Shown here one piece after another: positions 1-8,791 of a stretch of DNA of 64,000 bases. The DNA lies in the NCBI RefSeq assembly GCF_900108915.1, contig NZ_FNYH01000009.1:62001-126000 (forward strand), in the 5' to 3' direction. This DNA is from Allopseudospirillum japonicum. Lineage in GTDB: Bacteria; Pseudomonadota; Gammaproteobacteria; Pseudomonadales; Halomonadaceae. The first letter of the stretch is position 1. Every line of letters starts with the position of its first letter. Both the position numbers and the translations under genes were made by a program. The notes beneath the pieces are model-generated. The model was not told the DNA's origin. It made no database searches and saw only the letters and a list, made by a program, of their open reading frames with translations.

Positions 1-506
1 ATTTGGCTTGCCGTATGCAAAAGGGCATGGCGTCGATATCCGGTATTACGTGCTTCTAACAAAGAAGCAAATTCACTCATAAGACGGGCTGAGATCCCTA
101 CAGATAAACAACGGTAAGGACGCTCGCTTTCATAGCTTAAGGAATCAAATAAGAGGCTCGCTAATTCTCCCTCAAAATGCACCCAATACAAGGTCCATGG
201 AGTTGCTTCTGAGGTTTGATACTCATGTGCTACCCCTTTTGGCAAAATCAACACATCACCTGCTTGTACTTTGAGTAAGGTCTCTGCCACCCTGGCCTGC
301 GCCTCCCCGCCGGTGCAATAAATTAATAGCCAATCATCTGGGCAATCTCTACACATGCGATGGCCTAGTGCCTGCTGATAATACCCAAAAGAAACCGGAT
401 ACAAGGAGGCAGTAAGCGGATGGGTTTTAAGCTCATCACGAATAAATTTCGGCATCACAAAACGCACACTGCCTTGGGGAAGCGGCCAATCAGAAGGATG
501 AGACAC
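1..506 (-). CDS. mmsR: AraC-family transcriptional regulator, MmsR-like (3' end cut by window edge)
   Basis: About 168 N-terminal codons are present and the frame stays open to the window edge. The start is GTG, the only start codon after an in-frame TAA, and AAGGAGG lies 10 bases upstream. The translated part (VSHPSDWPLPQGSVRF at the start, then a cupin-like stretch with QAGDVLILPKGVAHEYQTSE and PWTLYWVHFEGE) matches the AraC-type arabinose-binding/dimerisation domain. The helix-turn-helix half would lie beyond the edge and is not seen. The gene is divergent from mmsA. In Pseudomonas the AraC-family activator MmsR sits in this place and activates mmsAB, so the same role is inferred here. Family assignment is strong; the MmsR identity rests on position. 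Confidence 0.75.
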   Translation of the reverse strand, partial: MSHPSDWPLPQGSVRFVMPKFIRDELKTHPLTASLYPVSFGYYQQALGHRMCRDCPDDWLLIYCTGGEAQARVAETLLKVQAGDVLILPKGVAHEYQTSEATPWTLYWVHFEGELASLLFDSLSYESERPYRCLSVGISARLMSEFASLLEARNTGYRRHALLHTASQ

Positions 507-655
507 GAAAGTTTTACCTCCTTATTTTTTAACCCAAGATAGCAATATAGTCCATTAAGCACACAACTTAGTCAATCGTGATTCGCCGGCTGCCTATGCT
601 AGCTTAATTTCTGATCATGTAGCAGACTCAGTAAGTCGCTCAACAACACTAAGCT

Positions 656-671
656 TTGACCTTAAGGTCAA
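656..671. promoter_or_regulatory. Palindromic operator candidate upstream of mmsA (site 1)
   Basis: TTGACCTTAAGGTCAA is a perfect 16-base palindrome ending 56 bases before the mmsA ATG. It shares the TTGAC...GTCAA frame with sites at 2385 and 8663, so it is probably bound by one dimeric regulator. AraC proteins such as MmsR usually bind direct repeats. A MerR/LiuR-type or other dimeric repressor therefore fits the symmetry better; this is inference. Confidence 0.5.
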
Positions 672-727
672 CATCAACACACAAGAACAAAAAGCACCTT
701 TTAAGTGCATTATCCAAGGGTAGACAT

Positions 728-2218
728 ATGACAAAGCAGGTTCCTCTTTATATTCAAGGTGAATTCGTCGCAGGTGAAGGTGATCTCATCGATGTCACCA
801 ATCCAGCGAATAATCAGGTCATCGCGCAAGTTGCTAGTGCTAGCAACGCACAAATGCAAGCAGCGATTGCCAATGCCAAGGAAGCTTTTCAAACTTGGAA
901 AGAAACCCCAGTTTCTGAGCGCGCGCGCTTAATGATGCGTTACCAAGCACTACTGAAAGAGCATCACGACGAACTTGCAGAAATTCTCGCACAAGAAACT
1001 GGTAAAACCTTTGAAGATGCTAAAGGTGATGTTTGGCGTGGGATTGAGGTTGTCGAGCACGCAGCCAATATTCCTTCTTTGATGATGGGCGAAACAGTCG
1101 AAAACGTAGCACGCGAAATCGACACTTATTCTTATATTCAGCCACTGGGTGTTTGCGCAGGTATCACCCCGTTTAACTTCCCGGCCATGATTCCTTTGTG
1201 GATGTTCCCTATGGCCATTGCTTGTGGTAACACCTTTATTTTAAAGCCATCCGAGCAAGATCCGCTCACGCCTATGCGTTTAACTGAGCTGTTCGAGCAA
1301 GCAGGCGCACCTAAAGGGGTATTACAAGTTGTACACGGCACCAAAGAACAAGTGGATGTTTTGCTCACCCATGAAGATATCAAAGCGGTTTCTTTCGTAG
1401 GTTCTGTGCCAGTCGGTCAGTATATCTACGAAACCGGTACACGTCATATGAAACGTGTCCAAAGTTTCGCAGGGGCTAAAAACCACATGGTGATTATGCC
1501 AGATGCGGACAAGCAACAGGTCATTAACAACCTGGTCGGGGCTTCCGTTGGTGCTGCAGGTCAACGCTGTATGGCGATTTCTGTTGCTGTCTTTGTCGGC
1601 CAAGCGCAGGAATGGATCCCAGAATTAAAAGAAGCACTTGCTAAAGTACGTCCTGGTATTTGGAACGACAAAGGCGCCAGCTATGGCCCTGTCATTTCAC
1701 CTAAAGCAAAAGAGCGCATTTGCAATCTCATTCAACAAGGTGTGGATGCCGGCGCCGAACTCTTACTCGATGGCCGTGATTGTGTCGTCAGTGAAAGCCC
1801 TGAAGGTAACTGGGTTGGCCCGACCTTGTTTACCAAGGTTACGCCAGAGATGCCGATTTATCAGGAAGAAATTTTCGGCCCTGTCTTGTCTTGTGTCGAA
1901 GCGGCCTCTTTGGAAGACGCTATTGCCCTGATCAATGCCAGCCCCTTCGGTAATGGTACCTCTATTTTCACTAGCTCAGGCGGTGCAGCACGCAAATTCC
2001 AGCACGATATCGAAGTCGGTCAAGTAGGCATTAATATTCCTATCCCTGTGCCCCTTCCTTTCTTCTCATTTACAGGTTGGAAAGGCTCTTTCTACGGTGA
2101 TCAACACGCTTACGGCAAGCAAGCGGTACGTTTTTACACAGAAACTAAAACCATTACCGCACGTTGGTTTAGTGCAGAAGCTGCCACTGGCCCTAACTTC
2201 TCCATTCAAATGAAGTAG
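728..2218 (+). CDS. mmsA: Methylmalonate-semialdehyde dehydrogenase (CoA-acylating)
   Basis: Converts methylmalonate semialdehyde, NAD and CoA to propionyl-CoA and CO2, the last step of distal valine catabolism. The 496-residue protein is normal for the family. Visible marks are [12 protein letters not shown] (about 145-156), the nucleotide-binding FVGSVPVG (223-230), the family-typical [16 protein letters not shown] (about 246-261) and catalytic Cys281 in [11 protein letters not shown]. The ATG is preceded by AAGGG at a good distance. The longer in-frame TTG start at 656 lies inside the operator palindrome and would add 24 unlikely residues. It is the first gene of the valine cluster and is followed by its own terminator, so it may be transcribed apart from the acyl-CoA dehydrogenase operon. 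Confidence 0.95.
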   Translation: MTKQVPLYIQGEFVAGEGDLIDVTNPANNQVIAQVASASNAQMQAAIANAKEAFQTWKETPVSERARLMMRYQALLKEHHDELAEILAQETGKTFEDAKGDVWRGIEVVEHAANIPSLMMGETVENVAREIDTYSYIQPLGVCAGITPFNFPAMIPLWMFPMAIACGNTFILKPSEQDPLTPMRLTELFEQAGAPKGVLQVVHGTKEQVDVLLTHEDIKAVSFVGSVPVGQYIYETGTRHMKRVQSFAGAKNHMVIMPDADKQQVINNLVGASVGAAGQRCMAISVAVFVGQAQEWIPELKEALAKVRPGIWNDKGASYGPVISPKAKERICNLIQQGVDAGAELLLDGRDCVVSESPEGNWVGPTLFTKVTPEMPIYQEEIFGPVLSCVEAASLEDAIALINASPFGNGTSIFTSSGGAARKFQHDIEVGQVGINIPIPVPLPFFSFTGWKGSFYGDQHAYGKQAVRFYTETKTITARWFSAEAATGPNFSIQMK

Positions 2219-2240
2219 CATCCCGAATGAAGTAGTATCC
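2209..2240 (+). repeat. Short tandem duplication across the mmsA stop codon
   Basis: AATGAAGTAGCATCC (2209-2223, containing the mmsA TAG) is followed after two bases by AATGAAGTAGTATCC (2226-2240). The copies differ at one base and the period is 17. The second copy repeats the end of the gene, including an in-phase stop-like TAG motif. It looks like a small slippage duplication. Confidence 0.6.
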
Positions 2241-2295
2241 AGTTTTGCCTTCTCACTTGCGTATACCTCCGTTAGTGAGAATCAGGCAGAGGGGG

Positions 2296-2333
2296 ACACT
2301 GGCATACATCCTTGGATGCGTGCCAGTGTTTTG
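2296..2333 (+). terminator. Rho-independent terminator after mmsA
   Basis: A 9-base-pair stem ACACTGGCA/TGCCAGTGT encloses an inner CATCC-TT-GGATG stem and is followed by TTTTGTGCTTCT. Just upstream another hairpin pairs TCTCACT (2251-2257) with AGTGAGA (2274-2280), extended by TGCCT/AGGCA (2246-2250 and 2284-2288). Confidence 0.75.
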
Positions 2334-2384
2334 TGCTTCTGCGCCAAGTAAAAATTCCTGATTAGGGCTAGACACTTAAATCAA

Positions 2385-2400
2385 TTGACGTTAACGTTAA
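2385..2400. promoter_or_regulatory. Palindromic operator candidate upstream of acyl-CoA dehydrogenase operon (site 2)
   Basis: TTGACGTTAACGTTAA matches the 16-base palindrome at 8663 except for one base in the last half-site. It overlaps the perfect 12-base palindrome GTTAACGTTAAC (2390-2401). It lies about 165 bases before the dehydrogenase start, in a plausible operator position. Confidence 0.5.
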
Positions 2401-2563
2401 CTTCAACCAAGCAACCGCTTGTTTAGTCTGCATCTTAATGATCCACCTTCATGATTATAGATGCAGTACAGGCAGGTTCCTTGCGAATGCAAGGAAAGCA
2501 CCCCATCGCTATTAAGCTGCTTTCCTTCACCTCGCCGGCCCTATAGCTTGAAAGGATAAGGGT

Positions 2564-3730
2564 ATGGATTTTAATCTAACAGAAGATCAAGTTGCTTTTC
2601 GTGATGCGGCCCATGCTTTCGCCGTTAATGAATTAGCCCCAAATGCAGCGCATTGGGATGCAGAACATATTTTTCCTATTGATGTGATCCGCGCCGCAGG
2701 TGAAATGGGATTTTGTGGTCTTTACACACCAGAGTCTTTAGGGGGCATGGGGCTCTCTCGTTTAGATGCCAGCATTATTATTGAAGAGCTGGCAGCAGGC
2801 TGTACTTCCACCACAGCCTATATCACCATTCACAATATGGTGACGTGGATGATTGCCAGCTTTGCGGCAGACGAGTTAGCTCAGGCTTGGGTCCCTGATT
2901 TAGCCACTGGCGTTAAACTCGGCTCTTACTGTTTGACAGAACCTAATGCAGGTTCCGATGCAGCCTCACTACGCACAAGCGCTCGCTTAGAAGGCGACAC
3001 CTATGTACTCAACGGCTCCAAGATGTTTATTTCTGGCGCAGGCAGTACCGACGTTCTCTTAGTCATGGCGCGTACAGGGGATGCACAATCGGGCGCAAAA
3101 GGTATTTCCGCGTTTCTGGTCCCTGCTCAGAGTGAAGGCATTATCTATGGCAAAGCCGAAGAAAAAATGGGTTGGAATAGTCAACCCACCCGCCTCATTA
3201 CCTTTGATAATGTACGAATCCCTGCCAGTCATCTCCTAGGTCAAGAAGGCGACGGCTTTAAAATTGCCATGAAAGGTTTAGATGGCGGCCGTATTAATAT
3301 TGCCACCTGCTCCTTAGGTGCAGCCCATGCGGCCTTAATCACCAGCCGCAATTACATGCATGAGCGCAAACAGTTCGGTAAAACACTTGCAGATTTCCAA
3401 GCCCTGCAATTTAAAGTCGCAGAAATGGCCACTCAGCTCACTGCAGCACGACAAATGGTACGTTTAGCGGCTTTTAAACTCGATCAAAAAGATCCTGAAG
3501 CTAGCTTGCATTGTGCGATGGCCAAACAATTTGCTACCGATGCTTGTTTTAACGTATGCAATGAGGCCATTCAATTGCATGGCGGTTATGGTTATATTCG
3601 TGAGTATCCTTTGGAACGTTATATGCGAGATGCGCGCGTGCATCAAATTCTTGAAGGTACCAATGAAATCATGCGCTTAATTGTTGCGCGCCGTGTATTA
3701 GAAGAAGGTGTATTGGAGGCAATTCAATGA
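2564..3730 (+). CDS. Acyl-CoA dehydrogenase, probable isobutyryl-CoA dehydrogenase
   Basis: FAD flavoprotein predicted to oxidise isobutyryl-CoA to methacrylyl-CoA in valine breakdown. The 388 residues are typical. The first ACAD signature CLTEPNAGSD is at 123-132. The second lies near the C-terminus with QLHGGYGYIREYPLERYMRD (about 337-356), followed by ILEGTNEIM, where Glu364 is the expected catalytic base as in ACAD8-type enzymes. Substrate is inferred from the neighbours: methacrylyl-CoA hydratase, 3-hydroxyisobutyryl-CoA hydrolase and mmsB follow directly. The stop overlaps the next ATG by four bases (ATGA), showing translational coupling. A short-branched-chain acyl-CoA substrate other than isobutyryl-CoA cannot be excluded. 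Confidence 0.9.
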   Translation: MDFNLTEDQVAFRDAAHAFAVNELAPNAAHWDAEHIFPIDVIRAAGEMGFCGLYTPESLGGMGLSRLDASIIIEELAAGCTSTTAYITIHNMVTWMIASFAADELAQAWVPDLATGVKLGSYCLTEPNAGSDAASLRTSARLEGDTYVLNGSKMFISGAGSTDVLLVMARTGDAQSGAKGISAFLVPAQSEGIIYGKAEEKMGWNSQPTRLITFDNVRIPASHLLGQEGDGFKIAMKGLDGGRINIATCSLGAAHAALITSRNYMHERKQFGKTLADFQALQFKVAEMATQLTAARQMVRLAAFKLDQKDPEASLHCAMAKQFATDACFNVCNEAIQLHGGYGYIREYPLERYMRDARVHQILEGTNEIMRLIVARRVLEEGVLEAIQ

Positions 3731-4503
3731 GCAATAAACTCGTATTAGAAAAGCAAGGCCCAATTGCAATTTTGACGATTAATAATCCGCCTGCAAACAC
3801 TTGGGATGATGAATCTTTACCTGCATTAAAAACCTTGATCACAGAGCTCAATGCAGATAGATCTATTTATGCACTTGTGGTGACTGGCCAAGGCAATAAA
3901 TTTTTCTCTGCCGGTGCGGATCTGAATAAGTTTGCTGAAGGCGATAAAGCCGTCGCGCGCCAAATGGCACGTATTTTTGGCGAGGCTTTTGATGCACTGA
4001 CCCACTTCCGTGGTGTTTCTATCGCGGCAATTAATGGTTATGCCATGGGCGGTGGCCTTGAGTGTGCCCTTTCTTGTGATATTCGTATTGCTGAAGAACA
4101 AGCACAAATGGCCTTACCTGAGGCGAAAGTTGGTTTGCTTCCTTGTGCAGGCGGCACCCAAAACCTGCCTTGGTTAGTTGGTGAAGGCTGGGCTAAGCGG
4201 ATGATTTTGTGCGGCGAGCGCATCACAGCACAAAAGGCACTCGAAATTGGCCTGGTAGAAGAAGTCGTCCCGCAAGGCCAAGCCTTAGCAAAAGCACTTG
4301 AGTTAGCCAAGTTGGCATGTCAGCAAAGCCCAAGCTCGATTGCTGCTTGTAAAACCCTAGTGATGAATGCCCGTACGGATTCTTTACCTAATGGTTGGCG
4401 TTTAGAACGTGAACTCTTTGTCGATCTGTTTGATACCCAAGATCAAAAAGAAGGGGTGCAAGCTTTCCTAGAAAAACGTGCCGCACAATGGAAGAATGCC
4501 TAA
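3727..4503 (+). CDS. Enoyl-CoA hydratase, probable methacrylyl-CoA hydratase
   Basis: Crotonase-fold hydratase expected to add water to methacrylyl-CoA, giving 3-hydroxyisobutyryl-CoA. The 258 residues match the family. The oxyanion-hole segments NKFFSAGADL (57-66) and GYAMGGGLECAL (about 104-115) are present. Both catalytic glutamates are in place: Glu112 in GGLECAL and Glu132 in LPEAKVG, matching Glu144 and Glu164 of classical enoyl-CoA hydratase. The gene overlaps the dehydrogenase by ATGA, and its TAA shares a base with the next ATG, so it is central in a tightly coupled operon. Confidence 0.92.
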   Translation: MSNKLVLEKQGPIAILTINNPPANTWDDESLPALKTLITELNADRSIYALVVTGQGNKFFSAGADLNKFAEGDKAVARQMARIFGEAFDALTHFRGVSIAAINGYAMGGGLECALSCDIRIAEEQAQMALPEAKVGLLPCAGGTQNLPWLVGEGWAKRMILCGERITAQKALEIGLVEEVVPQGQALAKALELAKLACQQSPSSIAACKTLVMNARTDSLPNGWRLERELFVDLFDTQDQKEGVQAFLEKRAAQWKNA

Positions 4504-5624
4504 TGACAGATGCCGTCGTAATTTTTGAGACGCTTGAGACTCAAGATGGCTTACGTCTTGGTGTTGCGCGTCTTAACTCACCAAAATCTTTAAATGCTTT
4601 ATCTTATGAGATGATACAAGCCTTGTATCCTCAACTGAGCCAATGGGCACAAGATGACAGTATCTGTGCCGTTTGGCTGGAAGGCAGTGGCGATAAAGCT
4701 TTTTGTGCTGGTGGTGATATTGTCCAGCTGTATAACTCCATGCGGGATACACCAGAAGGTGCCTACAATCCTTATGCAGAGCGTTTCTTCACTGACGAAT
4801 ATCGCCTAGATCACCTGATTCACACGTACCCTAAGCCAGTCATTTTATGGGGACATGGCATTGTGATGGGTGGCGGTTTAGGTTTAAGTGCTGGCGCAAG
4901 TCACCGTGTAGTCACGGAAAAATCCCGTATTGCCATGCCAGAGATCACCATTGGCTTATATCCAGATGTTGGCGGCAGCTTTTTCCTGAACCGGATGCCA
5001 GGACGTGTTGGCTTATTCCTTGGCCTCACAGGCACCAGCATTAATGCGGCGGATGCCTTGTTTGTCGGTCTTGCAGATCGCTTTATCACACACGCCCAAA
5101 AAGCCCAAGTCCAACAGCAACTCTTAGCTTGCTCATGGCAAGGGCAGAATGCTCACGCGCAGGTGACCCATGTGCTGCGTGAATTTGAGACCCAAAGTCA
5201 AGCTGACTTACCAACTTCACCAGTACGAGCGCATTTTGATGTTATCCAACAACTGACGGATGCGGATACCCACGTAGAGCGTGCGCAAAACATCATGGCT
5301 TATGCCGGCGAAGATCCTTGGTTACAAGGGGCTGCCGAGCGTTTACGTGCTGGCTCACCTTTATCCATGTTGGTTATTCAGGAACAACTAGAACGTTGCC
5401 GCCATTTATCTTTAGCGGAGGTCTTTCGCAGCGAGTTAAGCCTCTCTGTGGCCGCTTGCCATCAAGGAGAATTCCAAGAAGGGATACGCGCGCTTTTGAT
5501 TGATAAAGATCGCCAACCTCAATGGCGTTATGACCAAGTGAATACCGTTAATCAAGAGGCACTTGCTGCCTTTTTTGCTACCCCTTGGGCCAGCGAAAAA
5601 ACGCATCCTCTTGCGGATTTATAA
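4503..5624 (+). CDS. 3-hydroxyisobutyryl-CoA hydrolase
   Basis: Hydrolyses 3-hydroxyisobutyryl-CoA to free 3-hydroxyisobutyrate, which removes reactive methacrylyl-CoA from the pathway. The 373-residue length separates it from true hydratases and fits the HIBCH family. Marks are AFCAGGDIVQLY (about 66-77), MGGGLGLSAG (122-131) and the hydrolase-type MPEITIGLYPDVGGSFFL, where Glu147 and Asp155 match the catalytic pair of human HIBCH. The chosen ATG overlaps the previous TAA (taATGa) and has GGAAG eight bases upstream. An in-frame ATG five codons earlier lacks a ribosome site. Confidence 0.92.
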   Translation: MTDAVVIFETLETQDGLRLGVARLNSPKSLNALSYEMIQALYPQLSQWAQDDSICAVWLEGSGDKAFCAGGDIVQLYNSMRDTPEGAYNPYAERFFTDEYRLDHLIHTYPKPVILWGHGIVMGGGLGLSAGASHRVVTEKSRIAMPEITIGLYPDVGGSFFLNRMPGRVGLFLGLTGTSINAADALFVGLADRFITHAQKAQVQQQLLACSWQGQNAHAQVTHVLREFETQSQADLPTSPVRAHFDVIQQLTDADTHVERAQNIMAYAGEDPWLQGAAERLRAGSPLSMLVIQEQLERCRHLSLAEVFRSELSLSVAACHQGEFQEGIRALLIDKDRQPQWRYDQVNTVNQEALAAFFATPWASEKTHPLADL

Positions 5625-5641
5625 ACCATTTTTTGATTTGT

Positions 5642-5662
5642 GAGGCTCTTTCAAGGAGCCTC
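5642..5662 (+). other. Hairpin between the hydrolase gene and mmsB
   Basis: GAGGCTC pairs perfectly with GAGCCTC around a seven-base loop. No T-run follows, so it is unlikely to be a full terminator. It may instead mark an RNA processing or partial polarity site inside the operon. Confidence 0.4.
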
Positions 5663-5702
5663 CGCGCACAACAACAATAATAGAGCAAGGAGTGATTTTA
5701 CC

Positions 5703-6593
5703 ATGGCAACTATTGGATTTATCGGCTTAGGCAATATGGGCGGCCCTATGGCGGCAAATTTGGTCAAAGCTGGCCACCAAGTGCGTGTTTTTGATCTGGT
5801 TGCTGAGGCAGTTGCTGGCCTCGTTGCCCAAGGGGCACAAGCTGCTGCCAGCGCTTTAGAAGCAGCACAAGATGCAGATTTTGTGGTTTCTATGTTACCG
5901 GCTGGCCAACACGTAGAAGCTTTATATCTGGGTGAACAAGGTCTATTGGCCCAGTTAACGCCAAGCACAACCCTCATTGATTCATCCACGATTTCCCCTG
6001 AATCTGCACGGAAGGTTGGCCAAGCCGCAGCGCAAGCAGGGATTCCTTTTGTTGATGCCCCCGTGTCTGGCGGTGTAGGTGGTGCACAGGCAGGCACCTT
6101 AAGCTTTATCGTCGGTGGAGAGGCCAAGACCTTTACCCAAGTCAAGCCCATTTTAGAGGCTATGGGTAAAAATATTTTTCATGCAGGCGATCTAGGTGCC
6201 GGTCAAGTAGCCAAAGTCTGTAATAATATGCTTTTATCCATTTTGATGTGTGGTACGGCAGAAGCCTTAGCGCTCGGCGTAAAAAATGGCCTAGATCCTG
6301 CGGTGCTTTCTGAAATTATGAAGCAAAGCTCTGGTGGTAACTGGGCACTTAACGTTTACAATCCTTGGCCACAAGTGATGGAAAATGCGCCTGCAAGTAA
6401 GGGTTATCAAGGTGGTTTCCAAGTGGACTTGATGGCTAAAGATCTGGGTTTAGCCACTGAAGTTGCCCTCGCAAGCAAAAGCAGTACCCCTATGGGTAGC
6501 CTAGCGCGTAGCCTTTATAGCTTGCATGCACAACAAGGCAAGGGCAAACTGGATTTTTCTAGCATTACACAACTTTTCGCTGACGTCGAATAA
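5703..6593 (+). CDS. mmsB: 3-hydroxyisobutyrate dehydrogenase
   Basis: NAD-dependent oxidation of 3-hydroxyisobutyrate to methylmalonate semialdehyde, the substrate of MmsA. The 296-residue protein starts with the Rossmann loop GFIGLGNMGGPMAANL (5-20). It carries the substrate-site motif DAPVSGGVGGAQAGTL (118-133) and the catalytic lysine Lys171 in GAGQVAKVCNNMLL. The ATG with AAGGAG ten bases upstream is preferred to an in-frame GTG 21 codons earlier, which would lie in the hairpin. It is the last gene of the five-step valine block before a strong hairpin. Confidence 0.95.
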   Translation: MATIGFIGLGNMGGPMAANLVKAGHQVRVFDLVAEAVAGLVAQGAQAAASALEAAQDADFVVSMLPAGQHVEALYLGEQGLLAQLTPSTTLIDSSTISPESARKVGQAAAQAGIPFVDAPVSGGVGGAQAGTLSFIVGGEAKTFTQVKPILEAMGKNIFHAGDLGAGQVAKVCNNMLLSILMCGTAEALALGVKNGLDPAVLSEIMKQSSGGNWALNVYNPWPQVMENAPASKGYQGGFQVDLMAKDLGLATEVALASKSSTPMGSLARSLYSLHAQQGKGKLDFSSITQLFADVE

Positions 6594-6639
6594 GGACTTG
6601 CTTACAGGGGAAATTCAAGGTTCCCTGTGCACTGGACTC

Positions 6640-6675
6640 ACCTATAACCTTGCATTGGTTAAGGTTATAGGTTTT
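6640..6675 (+). terminator. Strong hairpin after mmsB, probable terminator
   Basis: ACCTATAACCTT pairs perfectly with AAGGTTATAGGT (12 base pairs, nine-base loop) and is followed by TTT. A bulged stem ACAGGG/CCCTGT (6604-6628) precedes it, and a 7-base-pair hairpin GAGCATC-TTC-GATGCTC (6676-6692) follows at once. Three hairpins in 90 bases therefore separate mmsB from prpE. Confidence 0.65.
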
Positions 6676-6746
6676 GAGCATCTTCGATGCTCTACGTATA
6701 AGTTTTCCTGCGTACAATAAGAATAAACACACAAAGGGACACAGCT

Positions 6747-8642
6747 ATGACGTATTTTGCAGCGCACGCACAGGCTTTGCGTGATCCTGAAGGTTTCTGG
6801 GCGCAACAAGCGAAACTCATTCCTTGGTTTCGTCAACCTAGCCGAACTCTCACAGAAAATCCCGATGGAACCCACCAGTGGTTTGCTGATGGTGAGCTGA
6901 ATTCCTGCTATATCGCACTCGATTATCAAATCGAACAAGGACGCGGCGAGCAAATCGCTTTAATCTATGATTCTCCTGTCACCGAAACCAAAACCCAATT
7001 CACTTATCAAGAATTAAAAGACAAGGTTGCACATTTTGCAGGTGCTTTAACCTCCCTTGGCGTAGGCAAGGGTGATGGCGTCATTATTTATATGCCCATG
7101 GTGCCAGAAGCGGGTATTGCTATGTTGGCTTGTGCACGCATTGGCGCCATTCATTCAGTAGTTTTTGGTGGTTTCGCGCCACATGAGCTGGCCATTCGTA
7201 TTAATGATGCCAAACCTAAAGTCGTCTTAACCGCTTCCTGTGGGATTGAATTTACCAAGGTCATTGAATACAAACCCTTGGTAGATGCCGCTTTAGAACA
7301 AGCCGAACACAAACCAGAACGTGTGGTCGTCTTACAGCGTCCACAAGCACAAGCTGAATTAAAGGCTTACCGAGACGTTGACTGGTATCAAATTCAAGAA
7401 TCCATCAAGCCCGTTGGCTGTACGCCCGTCAAAAGTACCGATCCTTTATATATCATGTACACCTCAGGCACCACGGGCAAACCAAAAGGGATTGTACGCG
7501 ATAATGGCGGCCATGCCGTGGCCCTTTTGTATGCGCTGCGTAATGTGTATGACATGCAAGCCGGCGATGTTTGGATGGGATGTTCAGATGTCGGTTGGGT
7601 AGTTGGTCATTCCTTTATTATGTATGCGCCTTTAATGGGGGGATGTACCAGTGTCTTTTTTGAAGGCAAACCTGTACGTACCCCAGATGCAGGCACTTTC
7701 TGGCGGATCGTCGAAGAATACAAAGTCAATGGTATGTTTGCAGCACCAACCGCTTTTCGTGCGATTCGTAAAGAAGATCCAGAAGGTGAGTATTTCCGCC
7801 AATATGATGTGTCTTCTCTTAAACATATTTTTGTCGCTGGTGAAAAACTAGACTCCCCAACCTATCATTGGCTACACGAAATTGCACAAAAACCGATTTA
7901 TGATCACTGGTGGCAAACCGAAACCGGCTGGCCGGTTACAGCGCCTTTAACTGCTTTAGGTGCAACCGATTTACGCATAGGTTCCACGAATCGCCCAGTA
8001 CCTGGCTATGATGTGCAAGTGTTAGATGCGCAAGGCCAAGCCGTTGCTGCCAATGAAACCGGCAGTATTGTCATCAAGCTACCTTTACCACCTGGTTGTG
8101 CACAAACTTTATGGCAAGATCATAGCCGATATTTGAACTCCTATTTAGGCATGTTCAAAGGCTATTATCACACTGGGGACGGCGGCTACATTGATGAAGA
8201 CGGTTTTGTGTACATTATGGGGCGTACTGATGATGTCATTAACGTCTCTGGACACCGTTTATCAACCGGTGAAATGGAAGAGATTGTCGCCACACATTCT
8301 GCCGTGGCTGAATGCGCCGTCATTGGCGTCCATGATGATTTAAAAGGACAAGTGCCTGTTGGTTTGATTTTGTTAAAAGACGGTGTAGAGATAGATCCAC
8401 AAACTCTAGAGCAAGAATTAGTCGCAAAAGTCCGCCAAGAAATAGGCGCGATTGCTTGCTTTAACCGCGCTTTAGTGGTGGATCGTCTTCCTAAAACACG
8501 CTCTGGAAAAATTCTGCGCGCTATTTTGCGCAAAATTGCCAACGGCGAAACCTATAACCCACCTTCAACGATCGATGATGAAAGCATTTTGCCAGAAATC
8601 ACTGATCGTATGCGTCAAGAAGGGCTTGTCTTACAAGCTTGA
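6747..8642 (+). CDS. prpE: Propionyl-CoA synthetase
   Basis: AMP-forming acyl-CoA synthetase that activates propionate through propionyl-AMP. The 631 residues and N-terminal ACAS_N segment fit PrpE/Acs. The P-loop-like YTSGTTGKPKG and the downstream GWVVGHSFIMYAPL are present; the latter favours PrpE over acetyl-CoA synthetase. The C-terminal domain has GRTDDVINVSGHRLSTGEME and Lys588 in PKTRSGKILR, the lysine acetylated in homologues. It shares its product, propionyl-CoA, with the mmsA reaction, which explains its place beside the valine genes. AAAGGGA precedes the ATG. Confidence 0.9.
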   Translation: MTYFAAHAQALRDPEGFWAQQAKLIPWFRQPSRTLTENPDGTHQWFADGELNSCYIALDYQIEQGRGEQIALIYDSPVTETKTQFTYQELKDKVAHFAGALTSLGVGKGDGVIIYMPMVPEAGIAMLACARIGAIHSVVFGGFAPHELAIRINDAKPKVVLTASCGIEFTKVIEYKPLVDAALEQAEHKPERVVVLQRPQAQAELKAYRDVDWYQIQESIKPVGCTPVKSTDPLYIMYTSGTTGKPKGIVRDNGGHAVALLYALRNVYDMQAGDVWMGCSDVGWVVGHSFIMYAPLMGGCTSVFFEGKPVRTPDAGTFWRIVEEYKVNGMFAAPTAFRAIRKEDPEGEYFRQYDVSSLKHIFVAGEKLDSPTYHWLHEIAQKPIYDHWWQTETGWPVTAPLTALGATDLRIGSTNRPVPGYDVQVLDAQGQAVAANETGSIVIKLPLPPGCAQTLWQDHSRYLNSYLGMFKGYYHTGDGGYIDEDGFVYIMGRTDDVINVSGHRLSTGEMEEIVATHSAVAECAVIGVHDDLKGQVPVGLILLKDGVEIDPQTLEQELVAKVRQEIGAIACFNRALVVDRLPKTRSGKILRAILRKIANGETYNPPSTIDDESILPEITDRMRQEGLVLQA

Positions 8643-8656
8643 TAGATGAATGCCAG

Positions 8657-8684
8657 CCTAGGTTGACGTTAACGTCAACCTAGG
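8657..8684. promoter_or_regulatory. 28-base perfect palindrome downstream of prpE (site 3)
   Basis: A perfect 28-base palindrome whose core is TTGACGTTAACGTCAA (8663-8678), flanked on both sides by CCTAGG. It starts 15 bases after the prpE stop and has no T-run, so an operator for the downstream liv operon is more likely than a terminator, though it could also fold as RNA. The core is nearly the same as sites at 656 and 2385. Confidence 0.55.
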
Positions 8685-8791
8685 TTCTAACCCTTGCCAT
8701 TACTTGCGTGGGCATCCTTGTATCAAGATTCTCTTATCTAATTCAAAAGGTTAAAAAAAGCTTGTGCCCCTGCGTAAAAATCGTTATGTTT

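Larger units (their letters stand above)
2219..2563 (+). other. Intergenic region between mmsA and the acyl-CoA dehydrogenase gene
   Basis: No gene is visible. The region holds the stop-codon duplication, two hairpins of which the second is a terminator, the operator candidate at 2385, and a hairpin TTCCTTGC-GAAT-GCAAGGAA at 2477-2496. The promoter of the next operon should lie between 2340 and 2550. I could not fix -35/-10 boxes with confidence. Confidence 0.5.

Noticed and set aside
656-727. Longer mmsA reading from a TTG at 656
   Set aside because: It begins inside the operator palindrome and adds 24 residues not typical of the family; the ATG at 728 has a ribosome site.
5651-6151. A 166-codon open frame on the minus strand inside mmsB
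   Set aside because: It is antisense to a well-supported gene, with an alanine/proline/threonine-rich composition typical of shadow frames.
8657-8684. The 28-base palindrome as the prpE terminator
   Set aside because: No T-run follows, a near-zero central loop is unfavourable in RNA, and its core matches other operator candidates.
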